Positions 47,059 through 56,861 of a stretch of 64,000 nt of DNA are shown here, in pieces. How positions within the stretch are numbered: the first letter of the stretch is position 1; each line of letters starts with the position of its first letter. Origin of the DNA: Picosynechococcus sp. PCC 7003 (GTDB taxonomy: Bacteria > Cyanobacteriota > Cyanobacteriia > Cyanobacteriales > MRBY01); NCBI RefSeq assembly GCF_001693255.1, contig NZ_CP016474.1:1382661-1446660 (forward strand), in the 5' to 3' direction. The translations under genes were made by a program, and so were the position numbers. The notes under the pieces were generated by a model that saw nothing but the letters and a program-made list of their open reading frames with translations, did not search any database and was not told the DNA's origin.

Positions 47059-48993
47059 TTATGTTTCGTGGTGGAGAATCTCTAGGTGGGAAAATTGCCG
47101 TTCCTGGGCGATCGCCTTCAGTTTGCGGTCGGCCTGTTCAAATTCCCGTAGGTAATAGGCAAAATCCGGGTGTTGGGGATCAAGGCCCTGCCATTTTTCC
47201 TGGCAATAGCGGCGATGTTGAGTCCAATTGACGTGTTCAAGGGTGGCGATCGCCGCATGGATATTCAAGGTGGCCCGGCGCACATCGATTTCGGTGGTTT
47301 CAGTGAGGTAGAGCAGAGAGCCAAGACTGTGCATCCGTTCGGGGTGGTGGGTCAAAATATCGAGCATCCGGCCCAACAATTGATTATGGACATGGTTTTG
47401 CTTAATTTCTAAAGGGGTTTCAAGGATTTGTTGCCAAAGCCAACGGTGGTGGGACAGGCTAAACATCACTTCCTTTTCGGCAAGGCGTGCTTCGATGGGG
47501 TGACGCTGGGCCGGACTGTGGAGATAAATCCGCAGCAGCAATTCTTCGGCCTGGGCGAGGGCAATGGTTTGGGAGGAAATGGCGATCGCCTCTGGTTGCA
47601 CGTCTGGGGTCGCCGCCGGGTTCCGGGCTTGGGCTTTGCGGAAACGGTTCACCTGGGTTAGGAGGGTTGCTTCCAATTGTTTTTTGTAGTGGGAATCTTC
47701 GTGGTTAATGAGTTCACTGGCCTTGGCGATGTAGTGGCTCCGAAAACTGGGATTATCAATTTTGGCAATCAGGCGAACGATTTGCTTGATCACCCCTTGG
47801 AATTGGTCGGCTTGGGTGACATCTTGGCCCAGCAAAATTTGATCCAGTTGCCAGTCGAGCCAGAGGGGAGCTGTTTCGAGGGCGGTTTGGTACTGTTCTG
47901 GGCCTTGGTCTGTTTGCAAAAACTCGTCCGCATCCTTCCCCCCAGGGAGATTGAGAATCCGTACCTGGGCCTGGCCGCTGTAAATGAGCGGTTCAATTTC
48001 GGTGAGGGTACGTTGGGTTGCCTTGATCCCCGCCTTGTCTGCATCAAAGTTGAAAATAATTTGCTTGGAGTCGGTGTAGCGCAGCAGTTGTTTAATTTGC
48101 CCCTGGGTAAAGGCAGTGCCAAGGGAAGCCACCGTATGGTCAAACCCGGCCCCATGGAGGGCGATCGCATCAAAATAACCTTCGACGACTACGGCAGCAT
48201 CTCGTTTGGCGATCGCCCCCTTCGCTTTGTCGAGGGCAAAAAGCGTCCGGCCCTTGTCAAATAAAGGGGTTTCCGGGGAATTGAGATACTTCGGTTCTTC
48301 GTTGCTTAGGGTACGGCTACCAAAGGCGATCGCCCGGCCCTGGACATCGTAGATCGGGATCATCAGGCGATCGCGGAATTGATCATAATGGCCGTTCCCC
48401 GACTGGCGCGGTTTAATCAAGCCTGCTTTTTCGACCAATTCGATGGGGTAGCGTTTTTGTTCCACAAGGTAGTGGTAGAGCGTATCCCAGCCCCCTGGTG
48501 CATAGCCCAGACCGAAGTTTTGAATCGTTGCTTCCGTTAATTGCCGTTGCTCGCGGACATAATCTAGCGCCGTTTTTCCTTCCGGTTGCCGCAGGGAATA
48601 TTGATAAAAATCATTGGCGATCGCCACAATTTCATAGAGCTGCTCCTTCAGAGAGAGTTCCCGCTGGATCTCTTGGTGCTGTTCCGGTTCGAGGGTTTTG
48701 ACCGGGACTTGATACCGTTGGGCCAAGTCCAGCACCACCTGGGCAAAGGGAGACTTATTAATCTCCATCAAAAACTTGATCGCATTGCCCCCCGCCCCAC
48801 AACCAAAACAGTGATAAAACTGCTTCGTCGGACTCACCGTAAAACTCGGTGTCTTCTCATCGTGGAACGGACAAAGCCCCAGTAAATCCTTGCCCCGCTT
48901 TTTGAGCACCACATAATCAGATACCACCTCAGTAATATCAACCTTGGCGCGAATTTCTTCGATGGTGTCAGGATGAATCGAGGGGTAGGCCAT
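47059..48993 (-). CDS. dnaG: DNA primase
   Basis: A 644-residue primase that makes RNA primers at replication forks. The N-terminal zinc finger CPFHDEKTPSFTVSPTKQFYHCFGCG (about 40-66, Cys/His/Cys/Cys) is followed by an RNA polymerase core and Toprim (EGYFDAIALHGAG near 265; FNFDADKAG near 315). The C-terminal helicase-binding region has normal length. Five or more HIP1 sites fall in frame. A hairpin GCACCC/GGGTGC lies just upstream in the leader. Confidence 0.95.
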   Translation of the reverse strand: MAYPSIHPDTIEEIRAKVDITEVVSDYVVLKKRGKDLLGLCPFHDEKTPSFTVSPTKQFYHCFGCGAGGNAIKFLMEINKSPFAQVVLDLAQRYQVPVKTLEPEQHQEIQRELSLKEQLYEIVAIANDFYQYSLRQPEGKTALDYVREQRQLTEATIQNFGLGYAPGGWDTLYHYLVEQKRYPIELVEKAGLIKPRQSGNGHYDQFRDRLMIPIYDVQGRAIAFGSRTLSNEEPKYLNSPETPLFDKGRTLFALDKAKGAIAKRDAAVVVEGYFDAIALHGAGFDHTVASLGTAFTQGQIKQLLRYTDSKQIIFNFDADKAGIKATQRTLTEIEPLIYSGQAQVRILNLPGGKDADEFLQTDQGPEQYQTALETAPLWLDWQLDQILLGQDVTQADQFQGVIKQIVRLIAKIDNPSFRSHYIAKASELINHEDSHYKKQLEATLLTQVNRFRKAQARNPAATPDVQPEAIAISSQTIALAQAEELLLRIYLHSPAQRHPIEARLAEKEVMFSLSHHRWLWQQILETPLEIKQNHVHNQLLGRMLDILTHHPERMHSLGSLLYLTETTEIDVRRATLNIHAAIATLEHVNWTQHRRYCQEKWQGLDPQHPDFAYYLREFEQADRKLKAIAQERQFSHLEILHHET

Positions 48994-49506
48994 GGATTAC
49001 GCCGCAAAAATCTCAAAAGAATGCACCCTTAAAGATAAAAGAAAATCTCCGGGTGCGCTGCTACAAACCATAAATTGATCTGCCCTCGGCTTTCTACCCA
49101 CAAAAAAAGCCCACAAACTGTGAGCTTAGAGAATGTGCAGTTGATAAACGAATGTGTAACAGAGAGTTCATGACAAAAACAAGAATCCAGTCCGAATACT
49201 CAAGCTTGTTTTCCGAATCTATTTCAGAAAATCTTGGAGCTGCCAAAGAACTAGCCTTGATCAAACTCCCCTGTTCAGCACTCTGGAAAATAGCGAATGT
49301 TCGTGAGGATTATTGCTTTTGGATATGGATGGACAGACGTAGTTTGGAACAGCGTTTTCACCTCTTTTTTCTATTGTTTAGATTAAGCTGTTTAATCTGC
49401 CAGGAGAAGCGCTTCGCTTCTTGTCTCTAAAGATATCACCCAAATCGGGAGATCCGGGGGAACGTGATTTTTCTTTGGGCCACTAAAAGTAAGCACTTAC
49501 AAAAGA
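48994..49506. other. 513-bp region without a convincing gene
   Basis: A plus-strand frame at 49152-49430 has Cys/Trp/Phe-rich sequence and no RBS or family, so I do not call it. The region contains the palindrome AGAAGCG-CTT-CGCTTCT-like sequence near 49405, a minus-strand terminator at 49101-49126, and the dnaG promoter at the left. The 380 nt between the membrane protein stop and that terminator could hold an unannotated minus-strand RNA or be a long 3' UTR. Confidence 0.4.
49101..49126 (-). terminator. Minus-strand terminator
   Basis: On the minus strand, GCTCACA, a short loop and TGTGGGC are followed by seven T. The nearest upstream gene on that strand ends 380 bp away at 49507. Confidence 0.8.
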
Positions 49507-50484
49507 TTAAAAAACATAAAAATTCAGCCATAGATCCAGGGCCAGGAGGGTTAACCCCAAAAGCAGACTGAGATAAACATAGGCCCGCCAGCGGACGACA
49601 TTGATTAAAAGAATCAGAGTGATGCCATTGAAGAAAGTTCCAGTCAGGAGAAAGCCAAGGGCAACACCAGGGCTACGACTCCCCAAAATCAGATCAGCGA
49701 TCGCCGCCATTTGCGTCGGTTGAATAGCGTACAAGATCCCCGCGCCAAATAGACCCGTCATGCCGTGGCTGAGTAATGTTTCTAGGGGGAACAGAACTTG
49801 ACCGCAGGCCATCATGCCACAGGCGATCAAAAGCCAGACCGACCATTCCAGCAGTTCTTGCATGAGGTTTTGGCTCGCCATGAGGGATCGAAACCGACGA
49901 GAAGTGGGCAGGATTGTCAGTTTACTCGGTGGCGAAAGGGTTTCTGGTTGGGCGTTGGGAATTCGGTGGGAACTGGGACGGGCGATCGCCGGATACAAAA
50001 AAGTTTCTAGATCCCCCTGTTGGTAACTGCGTTGCTGACGCGCCAACATAAAAATACTGGCAATCAAAAGCAAGATCCCCAGGCTCAGGCTGCCATAGAA
50101 CAACAGGAGTCCTCCCCGCCCAGATAACTGCTGCCAAAATTTAGCCAGCACAAAGGGACTCAGGGAAACGGTGCTCAACCAAAAGGCGATCGCCACCACC
50201 GAGGACCCGGATTGCCACAGTAGCCGTCGCATAAGGGGCAGTCCTCCAGCCTGACCTAGGGGCAGGATAAGACCGAGGCCAAGGCCAGCCAGTAATTGCA
50301 ACCAGGTGCTTTGGGGGAGGACTTTCTCCCACCAGGGACGGGGCGCAAAAATCAGGGCCACCGTCGAGAGACATCCCCCCACAAAAAGCCAGGGCCAAAG
50401 GATCAGCCATTGGGCGATCATCAGGGTAAACCACTGTTGCAAAGCGACCATTACCACACCTAAATTCCAGAAAAATTGCTCCAT
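49507..50484 (-). CDS. Multi-pass membrane protein, possible YraQ/DUF318 permease
   Basis: A 325-residue protein with about eight hydrophobic helices in two halves split by a polar loop (about 155-200). GLGLGLILPLGQAGGLPLMRRLLW and GSRSPGVALGFLLTGTFFNGITLILL resemble the repeated core of YraQ/DUF318 putative permeases, though the usual conserved Cys/His are not evident. The N-terminal LQQWFTLMIAQWLILWPWL is Trp-rich. Substrate unknown. Confidence 0.65.
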   Translation of the reverse strand: MEQFFWNLGVVMVALQQWFTLMIAQWLILWPWLFVGGCLSTVALIFAPRPWWEKVLPQSTWLQLLAGLGLGLILPLGQAGGLPLMRRLLWQSGSSVVAIAFWLSTVSLSPFVLAKFWQQLSGRGGLLLFYGSLSLGILLLIASIFMLARQQRSYQQGDLETFLYPAIARPSSHRIPNAQPETLSPPSKLTILPTSRRFRSLMASQNLMQELLEWSVWLLIACGMMACGQVLFPLETLLSHGMTGLFGAGILYAIQPTQMAAIADLILGSRSPGVALGFLLTGTFFNGITLILLINVVRWRAYVYLSLLLGLTLLALDLWLNFYVF

Positions 50485-50655
50485 TTACCCTAACCGATCC
50501 CTGGTCTTTTGCTCGATTTTGAGCGGCGATCGCCCCGGCCCGACACCCCCCTGGGGATCTTCTTACAAGCCTTGGAAAAAGGAGCTTAATGGGTTATTAG
50601 TATAGAATTGAAAAACTTTGTTTATCATCATTTTTTAACTGAGAGGAATCAAACC

Positions 50656-50772
50656 ATGGATTGGCGAGTTGTTGTTGTTTTAGCTCCTGTAATCATCGCT
50701 GGCTCTTGGGCAATCTTTAACATTGCTGCGGCTGCCCTGAACCAACTCCGCAACATGCAAACGAAGAAATAA
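50656..50772 (+). CDS. psbY: Photosystem II protein PsbY
   Basis: A 38-residue single-span thylakoid protein: MDWRVVVVLAPVIIAGSWAI then FNIAAAALNQLRNMQTKK. The MDWR start, the single helix and the INI/FNI-AAAA motif are those of PsbY, a peripheral subunit near cytochrome b559 that affects its redox state. The RBS GAGAGGA is 8 nt upstream. It has its own terminator. It precedes trpC by 91 bp. Confidence 0.93.
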   Translation: MDWRVVVVLAPVIIAGSWAIFNIAAAALNQLRNMQTKK

Positions 50773-50821
50773 GTCTTTATCTCTACTGCTTTTCGCGTAA
50801 ATTACCCTTTGTTTTTGACAG

Positions 50822-50846
50822 GAGCAGCCCCTAGGGGTTGCTTTTT
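50822..50846 (+). terminator. Terminator of psbY
   Basis: AGCAGCCCC and GGGGTTGCT form a near-perfect stem followed by five T, 50 bp past the psbY stop and 18 bp before the trpC start. Confidence 0.82.
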
Positions 50847-50863
50847 CATCCCCAGCAATTCCT

Positions 50864-51754
50864 ATGACTGTGCAAATCCGTCGTCTCCACCCCAGCCGTC
50901 CCGTTAACGTCAGCATCTTGCAGTACCAAGTGGCGGTGCCCGATGCCAAACCCCAGCATATCCTGGAGGAAATTGTTTGGCATAAAGAAAAAGAAGTGGA
51001 ACAGCTGCGCGATAAGGTTTCTCTCCTGGAGCTGCGCCAACGGGTGACGAAGGTGCCACCGGCAAAAGATTTTCTAGGGGCCTTAGTCCATGGGAAGACC
51101 CAACCTGCACTCATCGCCGAAGTGAAAAAAGCCTCTCCCAGTAAGGGGGTAATTCGGGAAGATTTTGACCCAGTGGCGATCGCCAAAAGTTATGCCGCCG
51201 GGGGAGCCAGTTGCCTCTCAGTCCTCACCGATAACAAGTTTTTCCAGGGGAGCTTCGAAAACCTGAGCCTCGTGCGCGATGCGGTGGATCTCCCCTTGCT
51301 CTGCAAAGAATTTATTATTTATCCTTATCAAATTTTTAAGGCCCGCAGCCACGGTGCTGACGCCGTTCTGCTGATTGCTGCGATCCTCAGTGACCAAGAC
51401 CTTGCCTATTTCGTCAAAATTATCCGCAGCTTAGGGATGACGGCCCTGGTGGAAGTGCATACCCTCGCTGAACTGGATCGCGTCCTCGCCATCGAGGGGG
51501 TCAGCCTCGTGGGGATCAATAACCGTAACCTCGAAGATTTTTCTGTCGATTTGGAAACAACCACCATGTTGCTGGAAAGTCGTCGTGCTGAACTCCAGGC
51601 TAAGGGGGTCCGCGTTGTCAGTGAATCGGGCCTACATACCCCCCTTGATCTCCGGTTTGTCAGAGAGGCCGGAGCCAAGGCCGTTCTCATTGGGGAATCC
51701 CTCGTGAAACAGCCGGATCCTCAACAGGCGATCGCCGACTTGTTTCAGTTTTAG
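50864..51754 (+). CDS. trpC: Indole-3-glycerol phosphate synthase
   Basis: A 296-residue TIM-barrel enzyme of tryptophan synthesis. It converts CdRP to indole-3-glycerol phosphate. [21 protein letters not shown] (about 85-105) holds the catalytic Lys. [45 protein letters not shown] and [10 protein letters not shown] are the other barrel-end motifs, with VSESGLHTP at the phosphate site. The first 30 residues are an extension common in cyanobacteria. It is not clustered with other trp genes. Confidence 0.95.
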   Translation: MTVQIRRLHPSRPVNVSILQYQVAVPDAKPQHILEEIVWHKEKEVEQLRDKVSLLELRQRVTKVPPAKDFLGALVHGKTQPALIAEVKKASPSKGVIREDFDPVAIAKSYAAGGASCLSVLTDNKFFQGSFENLSLVRDAVDLPLLCKEFIIYPYQIFKARSHGADAVLLIAAILSDQDLAYFVKIIRSLGMTALVEVHTLAELDRVLAIEGVSLVGINNRNLEDFSVDLETTTMLLESRRAELQAKGVRVVSESGLHTPLDLRFVREAGAKAVLIGESLVKQPDPQQAIADLFQF

Positions 51755-51760
51755 ATCGGG

Positions 51761-53365
51761 TTAAACCTGGAGCGGCACCGCCGCCGTTTGGAAATGCTTC
51801 TCGATGGTGGCCTTGGGGATCGCAGTCTGTAGATGCTGCCAGGGGAGCACCTGGGTCGTCGGCCAATCCTGGTGGACATAAAATTCTAAGGGAGGAATTT
51901 GTCCTTTGAGGTCTTTAAAAGCCCGCTTGTAGCTACCGAGGGTATCGCCATAGTCACGGGTCAGTTCGAGTAATCGTGATAGGCGGCGATCGCCCCGGGA
52001 AAGCAACCCCTGAATCACTGACCAGTTATAGCTTTCTGGCCGGAATTCCATCCCCTGGGAACGGAGCTGTTTCTGGAGGAGTTGCAGCCGTTTCTTCGCC
52101 GCTGGGTTCACCCCAAACCACTGGAAAGGCGTGTGGGCCTTAGGCACAAAGGTGCTACAACCCAGGGTTAAGCGCAAGCCTGGGGCCGCTTTTTTGACGG
52201 CCTTCATCATCGCCACAGTTGCTTCTACATCGGCCATTTCTTCCCCAGGAATGCCCACCATCCCGTAGAATTTAATCCCCTTAAGGCCGCCTGCCTTCGC
52301 ATTTACTGCCGCTGTAATAATTTCGTCATTGGTGAGCTTTTTATTCACAATTTCCCGGAGCCGTTCAGAACCACTTTCTACGGCAATGGTGATCGAACGG
52401 GTATCCCGGGCGGCGAGGGTCCGGGCCAATTTTTCCGTGACGGTGTTTGTCCGTACCGAGGCAATACTCAGGCGCACATCGGCATATTGGGGTTGAGAAA
52501 GATAGTCTAATAGTTGCTCAAATTCCGGGTGTTGGGTCACAGAAGCCCCGAGCAAACCGAGGCGATCCGTAACTTTAAGGCCCCGCTCAATGGCTGGGAT
52601 CAATGACTGCTCTAAATTAGCCGTCCGAAAAGGCAAGGTGACATAGCTGGCGAGACAAAAGCGGCACATCTCCGGGCAACTGCGCACCACTTCTACCATG
52701 TAGATGTTTTCCCAGGCGGCTTGTTCTGTGACCACCGTCGAGGCCGAGAGGGTATTCCCCCGGTAGGTCTGTTTTTCGACGCTGGGAGGCACATCGGCAT
52801 ATTTGGGTTCAATGGTTTCAATGGCCCCCGTTGGCTCCTGGTAGGTTACTTCGTACAGACTGGGCACATAGATCCCCGGCGTTTGGGCGAGGTGGCGTAA
52901 TTTGGTTTGGCGATCGCCTTGGCGTACCCCTTGGTATTGATCGATAAATTCATCCAGGAGATTTTCCCCGTCCCCCAGGAGGATCACATCGAAAAAGTCC
53001 GCAAAGGGTTCTGGATTGGCACTCAACACCGACCCACCACCAAACACGAGGGGATGCTGCTCGCCACGCTCGGCTGCCCGTAACGGAATTTTTAGCTGCT
53101 CCAGAAGGCTAAAAAGATTTGTGTAATCCAGTTCCCAAGAAAAAGAAAAGCCCACAATTTCTGGCTGGGACGGCAGTTTTTCCTCTAAATCCGTAAACAG
53201 GCGACGCACATCCACATCGGGCCGCTGGCTAAATTTTGCCCACACCAGTTGATAGCCCAAGCTCGTAATCCCCACGGTGTAGGTATTGGGAAAGGCGAAA
53301 ACCAGGGGGATTGCGTTGGCCGTTGGTGTTACCGGATCAAAGAGGAGGCATTCTTGGTCAAACAA
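51761..53365 (-). CDS. B12-binding-domain radical SAM protein (TIGR03960-like)
   Basis: A 534-residue protein. The N-terminal half (VFAFPNTYTVGITSLGYQLV; VFGGGSVLSANPEPFADFFD; LGDGENLL) is the cobalamin-binding-like domain. The radical SAM motif CPEMCRFC (Cys 230, 234, 237) follows, with GIPGEEMADVEATVAMM and the SPASM-free C-terminus after it. Many relatives are fused to DUF2344, which is absent here. The reaction is unknown. It converges on trpC with a 6-bp gap and no clear terminator. Confidence 0.85.
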   Translation of the reverse strand: MFDQECLLFDPVTPTANAIPLVFAFPNTYTVGITSLGYQLVWAKFSQRPDVDVRRLFTDLEEKLPSQPEIVGFSFSWELDYTNLFSLLEQLKIPLRAAERGEQHPLVFGGGSVLSANPEPFADFFDVILLGDGENLLDEFIDQYQGVRQGDRQTKLRHLAQTPGIYVPSLYEVTYQEPTGAIETIEPKYADVPPSVEKQTYRGNTLSASTVVTEQAAWENIYMVEVVRSCPEMCRFCLASYVTLPFRTANLEQSLIPAIERGLKVTDRLGLLGASVTQHPEFEQLLDYLSQPQYADVRLSIASVRTNTVTEKLARTLAARDTRSITIAVESGSERLREIVNKKLTNDEIITAAVNAKAGGLKGIKFYGMVGIPGEEMADVEATVAMMKAVKKAAPGLRLTLGCSTFVPKAHTPFQWFGVNPAAKKRLQLLQKQLRSQGMEFRPESYNWSVIQGLLSRGDRRLSRLLELTRDYGDTLGSYKRAFKDLKGQIPPLEFYVHQDWPTTQVLPWQHLQTAIPKATIEKHFQTAAVPLQV

Positions 53366-53642
53366 AGTCGTCAGGGTCAGAAAAAGTTTTGTACCCTTGC
53401 CATTGTAAGGGAGTCCCTTCAGGGATTGGCGATCGCCACAGAGGGGACAGAAAAAAGCGGGTTTTTCCCCGATTTTCCCTAGCGTAAATACCCCAAATTG
53501 ACCCCAAAATTTTGTAAAAAAATTATTTGTTTTCCAAGCTTATCTAGTGTTAGTATATGCAAGCTTTCTGTTTTTCACCATAAATATGGTGCCATCTCTA
53601 AACAGAATTTTTTTAATTTAACCTCTTCATCCCGTCTGCCCT

Positions 53643-55955
53643 ATGGATCTCCGTCAAGATACTGCCCCCTCCAGAAGCACCACTAGCGCCACTGCAATCT
53701 ACTCTGCTTCCAGGGCGGCGGTAACACCGACGAAACCCCAGACCTATGTGATCAAACGGAGCGGTAAACGGGCCCCCCTCGATGTCACCAGAATTCGCAA
53801 CGTGGTGCAATGGGCCTGTCAGGATTTAGAGGCCAACACCATTGAACTTGAAGCCGGCCTGAAAACGCGCCTCAAAGATGGGGTCACCACCCGGGAAATT
53901 CAAGAAAATTTAATTCAATGTGCCCTGGAAATGTGTAGTCCTGAAGAACCGGACTGGCGTTATGTGGCTGGGCGTCTACACATCTGGAGCCTCTGGAAAG
54001 ATACCCTCGTGGCGCGCGGTTATCAGTATGGTCAATATTCCCAACTCGTGGCCGAAAAAGTCGCGGCGAAAGCCTACGACGAAAGGCTGTTGCAATACAG
54101 TGCGGCAGAGCTAGAGATTGCTAATGGTTGGATCAATCCTGATTGGGATATGGATTATGACTATGCGGGGGCGGTGCTGCTCACAAAGCGCTATCTTCTG
54201 GATGATGAACTGCCCCAGGAAGCGTTTTTAACCTGTGCTCTTCTCCTGGCTCTCCCGGAAAAACCAGAAAATCGGCTGAAGTGGGCAAAGAAATTTTACG
54301 AGGCGATCGCCCAACGGCAGATTTCTTTAGCGACGCCGATCCTCGCCAATTTACGCGTCCCCAATGGTTCCCTTTCTTCCTGTTTCATTATCGGCATGGA
54401 GGACAACCTAGAAAGTATTTTCCGGGAAATCACCAACGCGGCCCGCATTTCTAAAAATGGTGGCGGGGTGGGCTGTAATGTCAGTCGGATTCGCGCTACA
54501 GGTAGCCGCGTCATGGGTAAAGCGAATGCCTCCGGGGGCGTGATCCCTTGGATTAAACTCCTCAACGATACGGCGATCGCCGTTAATCAGGGGGGACGCA
54601 GAGCTGGGGCAATCACCGTTTCCCTCGATGTGTGGCATTTAGACGTGCCGGAATTCCTCGAAATGCAGACCGAAAACGGGGATCAGCGGCGCAAAGCCTA
54701 CGATGTGTTTCCCCAATTGGTGGTCACCGATGAATTCATGCGACGGGTACAAAACAAAGAAGCCTGGACTCTGGTCGATCCCTATGAAATCAAAGAAAAC
54801 CTCGGCATTGATCTCGCGGCCCTCTGGGGAGAAAAATTTGACGCAGCCTACCGTCAAATTGAAGCAAGCCTCGACAAAGAAATTAAGCTCTACAAAAAAG
54901 TAGATGCCCGGCACCTGTTTAAGGAAATTATGCGATCGCAGATCGAAACCGGGATGCCTTACATCGCCTTTAAGGACACCATTAACCGCGCCAACCCCAA
55001 CCAACACGAGGGCTATATTCCTGGGGTCAACTTGTGCGTCGAATCCTTCTCCAATGTCGTGCCGGGTCAGCTTGCCCACACCTGTAACCTCGACTCTTTA
55101 AACCTGGCGAATATTGAAGCCGAGGAACTAGCCGATGCCTGTGAAGTAGCGGTGCGCATCCTCGATAACACCATCGAAATTACTAACACCCCCTTTGAAG
55201 ACAGTAGCATCCATAACCAGCGTTACCGCACCATTGGCGTCGGGGCGATGGGCTTGGCGGATTGGCTCGCCAAAAATAAGCTTTCCTATAAAAATGTTGA
55301 GGCCATTGATCGCCTGTTTGAAGATATTGGCTACTATTGCACCCGCACCTCCGTGGACCTCGCCAAAGAACGGGGCGCTTACCCTGCTTTCCCGGGGAGC
55401 GAATGGAGTAAGGGTCATTTAATCGGCGCGAAACCGATTACTTGGTATCGAGAAAATGCCCACGAAGTAGACCGCTGGGAAAGCCTCAGTGAGGATGTGC
55501 AAAAGTATGGCATCCGCAACAGCCACATTACGGCGATCGCTCCCAATACTTCCTCTTCCCTAGTGCAAGGTTGTAGCGCGAGTATTTTGCCGACCTACAG
55601 TAAATTTTTCTATGACAAATGGGCAAAAGGCACCGTTCCCATCGCCCCACCGTTTATCGGTAAATCTTTCTGGTTCTACCAAGAAAACAAAAGTATGGAT
55701 CAGCGGATTGTGGTCAAAGCCGTCGCGACGATGCAGAAGTGGATTGATACAGGCATCTCGATGGAATTAATTTTCAATCTCAACCAAGGTATTTATTTCC
55801 CCAACGAACCGGAACGAGCCTTAAAAGCGAAGGATATTTTTGAAATCTTGATGTTGGCTTGGGCTGAAGGATGCAAGGCGATTTACTATATCCGCACCGT
55901 GCAAAAAGATGACTTTAAAGAAGGATCTGAAGGCTGTGTTGCCTGCGCGAATTAG
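53643..55955 (+). CDS. nrdA: Ribonucleoside-diphosphate reductase alpha subunit (class Ia)
   Basis: A 770-residue large subunit making deoxynucleotides for DNA synthesis. An ATP-cone (VIKRSGKRAPLDVTRIRNVVQWA, about 33-120) is followed by the catalytic barrel. It has GSLSSCFIIGMED, VNLCVESFSNVVPGQLAHTCNLDSLNLANI with the N-x-C-x-E motif, and the C-terminal redox pair in GCVACAN. It needs an NrdB radical subunit, which is not adjacent. The ATG at 53643 is preceded by a 277-bp AT-rich leader containing AAGCTT twice. Confidence 0.94.
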   Translation: MDLRQDTAPSRSTTSATAIYSASRAAVTPTKPQTYVIKRSGKRAPLDVTRIRNVVQWACQDLEANTIELEAGLKTRLKDGVTTREIQENLIQCALEMCSPEEPDWRYVAGRLHIWSLWKDTLVARGYQYGQYSQLVAEKVAAKAYDERLLQYSAAELEIANGWINPDWDMDYDYAGAVLLTKRYLLDDELPQEAFLTCALLLALPEKPENRLKWAKKFYEAIAQRQISLATPILANLRVPNGSLSSCFIIGMEDNLESIFREITNAARISKNGGGVGCNVSRIRATGSRVMGKANASGGVIPWIKLLNDTAIAVNQGGRRAGAITVSLDVWHLDVPEFLEMQTENGDQRRKAYDVFPQLVVTDEFMRRVQNKEAWTLVDPYEIKENLGIDLAALWGEKFDAAYRQIEASLDKEIKLYKKVDARHLFKEIMRSQIETGMPYIAFKDTINRANPNQHEGYIPGVNLCVESFSNVVPGQLAHTCNLDSLNLANIEAEELADACEVAVRILDNTIEITNTPFEDSSIHNQRYRTIGVGAMGLADWLAKNKLSYKNVEAIDRLFEDIGYYCTRTSVDLAKERGAYPAFPGSEWSKGHLIGAKPITWYRENAHEVDRWESLSEDVQKYGIRNSHITAIAPNTSSSLVQGCSASILPTYSKFFYDKWAKGTVPIAPPFIGKSFWFYQENKSMDQRIVVKAVATMQKWIDTGISMELIFNLNQGIYFPNEPERALKAKDIFEILMLAWAEGCKAIYYIRTVQKDDFKEGSEGCVACAN

Positions 55956-56104
55956 GAAACCTGCATCAAAAAATATATTGATCGAAAGCTTTTGCTGACC
56001 ATTGCGGTTCATTAAGCGCCTGGTGGGAGAGGGATCAGGGGCTTCGGGGAATTTGTTAGGATTAGAGATTACATATTTCTTGTTCCGCAGTTGTTCAAAA
56101 CCCT

Positions 56105-56572
56105 ATGGCAGACACCAAAAAACCGATCAAAATCATTAGTGATAATCGCAAAGCCCGTTTCCAGTATGAAATCCTCGAAACCTTAGAGGCCGGGATTCAG
56201 CTCCAGGGAACGGAGGTAAAATCGGTGCGGGCTGGCAAGGTGAACCTAGGGGACGGTTATGTTTTGATTCGCAATAACGAGGCGTGGCTGCTCAATGTGC
56301 ATATTTCGCCATACACTGCCAGTGGCCAGTACTTTAACCATGAACCCAAGCGCGATCGCAAATTATTGCTACACCGTAAAGAAATTCGCCGCTTGATCGG
56401 TCAACTAGAACAAAAGGGATTAACGCTGATTCCTTTAAAAATGTACCTCAAGGGCAGCTTAGTGAAAGTCAGCCTGGGGCTAGGCCGTGGGAAAAAGCTC
56501 CACGATAAGCGCGAAACGATCAAGCGCCGCCAAGATAGCCGGGAAATGGCGCGGGCCTTAAAACGTTATTAA
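56105..56572 (+). CDS. smpB: SsrA-binding protein SmpB
   Basis: A 155-residue RNA-binding protein that brings tmRNA to stalled ribosomes. [30 protein letters not shown] and [27 protein letters not shown] are the beta-barrel core. [17 protein letters not shown] is the basic C-terminal tail. The ssrA gene was not seen in this window. Confidence 0.96.
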   Translation: MADTKKPIKIISDNRKARFQYEILETLEAGIQLQGTEVKSVRAGKVNLGDGYVLIRNNEAWLLNVHISPYTASGQYFNHEPKRDRKLLLHRKEIRRLIGQLEQKGLTLIPLKMYLKGSLVKVSLGLGRGKKLHDKRETIKRRQDSREMARALKRY

Positions 56573-56861
56573 ACTTATCCAATACTGGAAAGTTTCCCCA
56601 AAAAGCACCCTGGGCCAATCAAAGGTGCAAGTAAGTTGTGGGGCGATCGCCTTGGAGAATATCCATATTCTTCGGTCATCCCTTTGATAATTGGTGGAGT
56701 GAAACCCAGTGATCAGAAATCCCCAACAATAAAGGCGATCGCCAAAACTCAACAAAAGCATTCGTCAAAAGGGTGAATGTATCTTAAGATTGTCAGATAA
56801 GAGAATTAATTTTCTTGACAAAATCACGAATAAAATAAGCAAGTAAGATAGGAGGACATCT

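Noticed and set aside
49152-49430. Plus-strand 92-codon frame
   Set aside because: No RBS, no family likeness, odd Cys/Trp/Phe-rich composition and a run through an AGAAGCG palindrome. It is more likely chance in a non-coding gap.
53366-53642. Riboswitch or NrdR box in the nrdA leader
   Set aside because: Only a repeated AAGCTT and AT-rich sequence are visible. No NrdR consensus pair or cobalamin-riboswitch core could be found.
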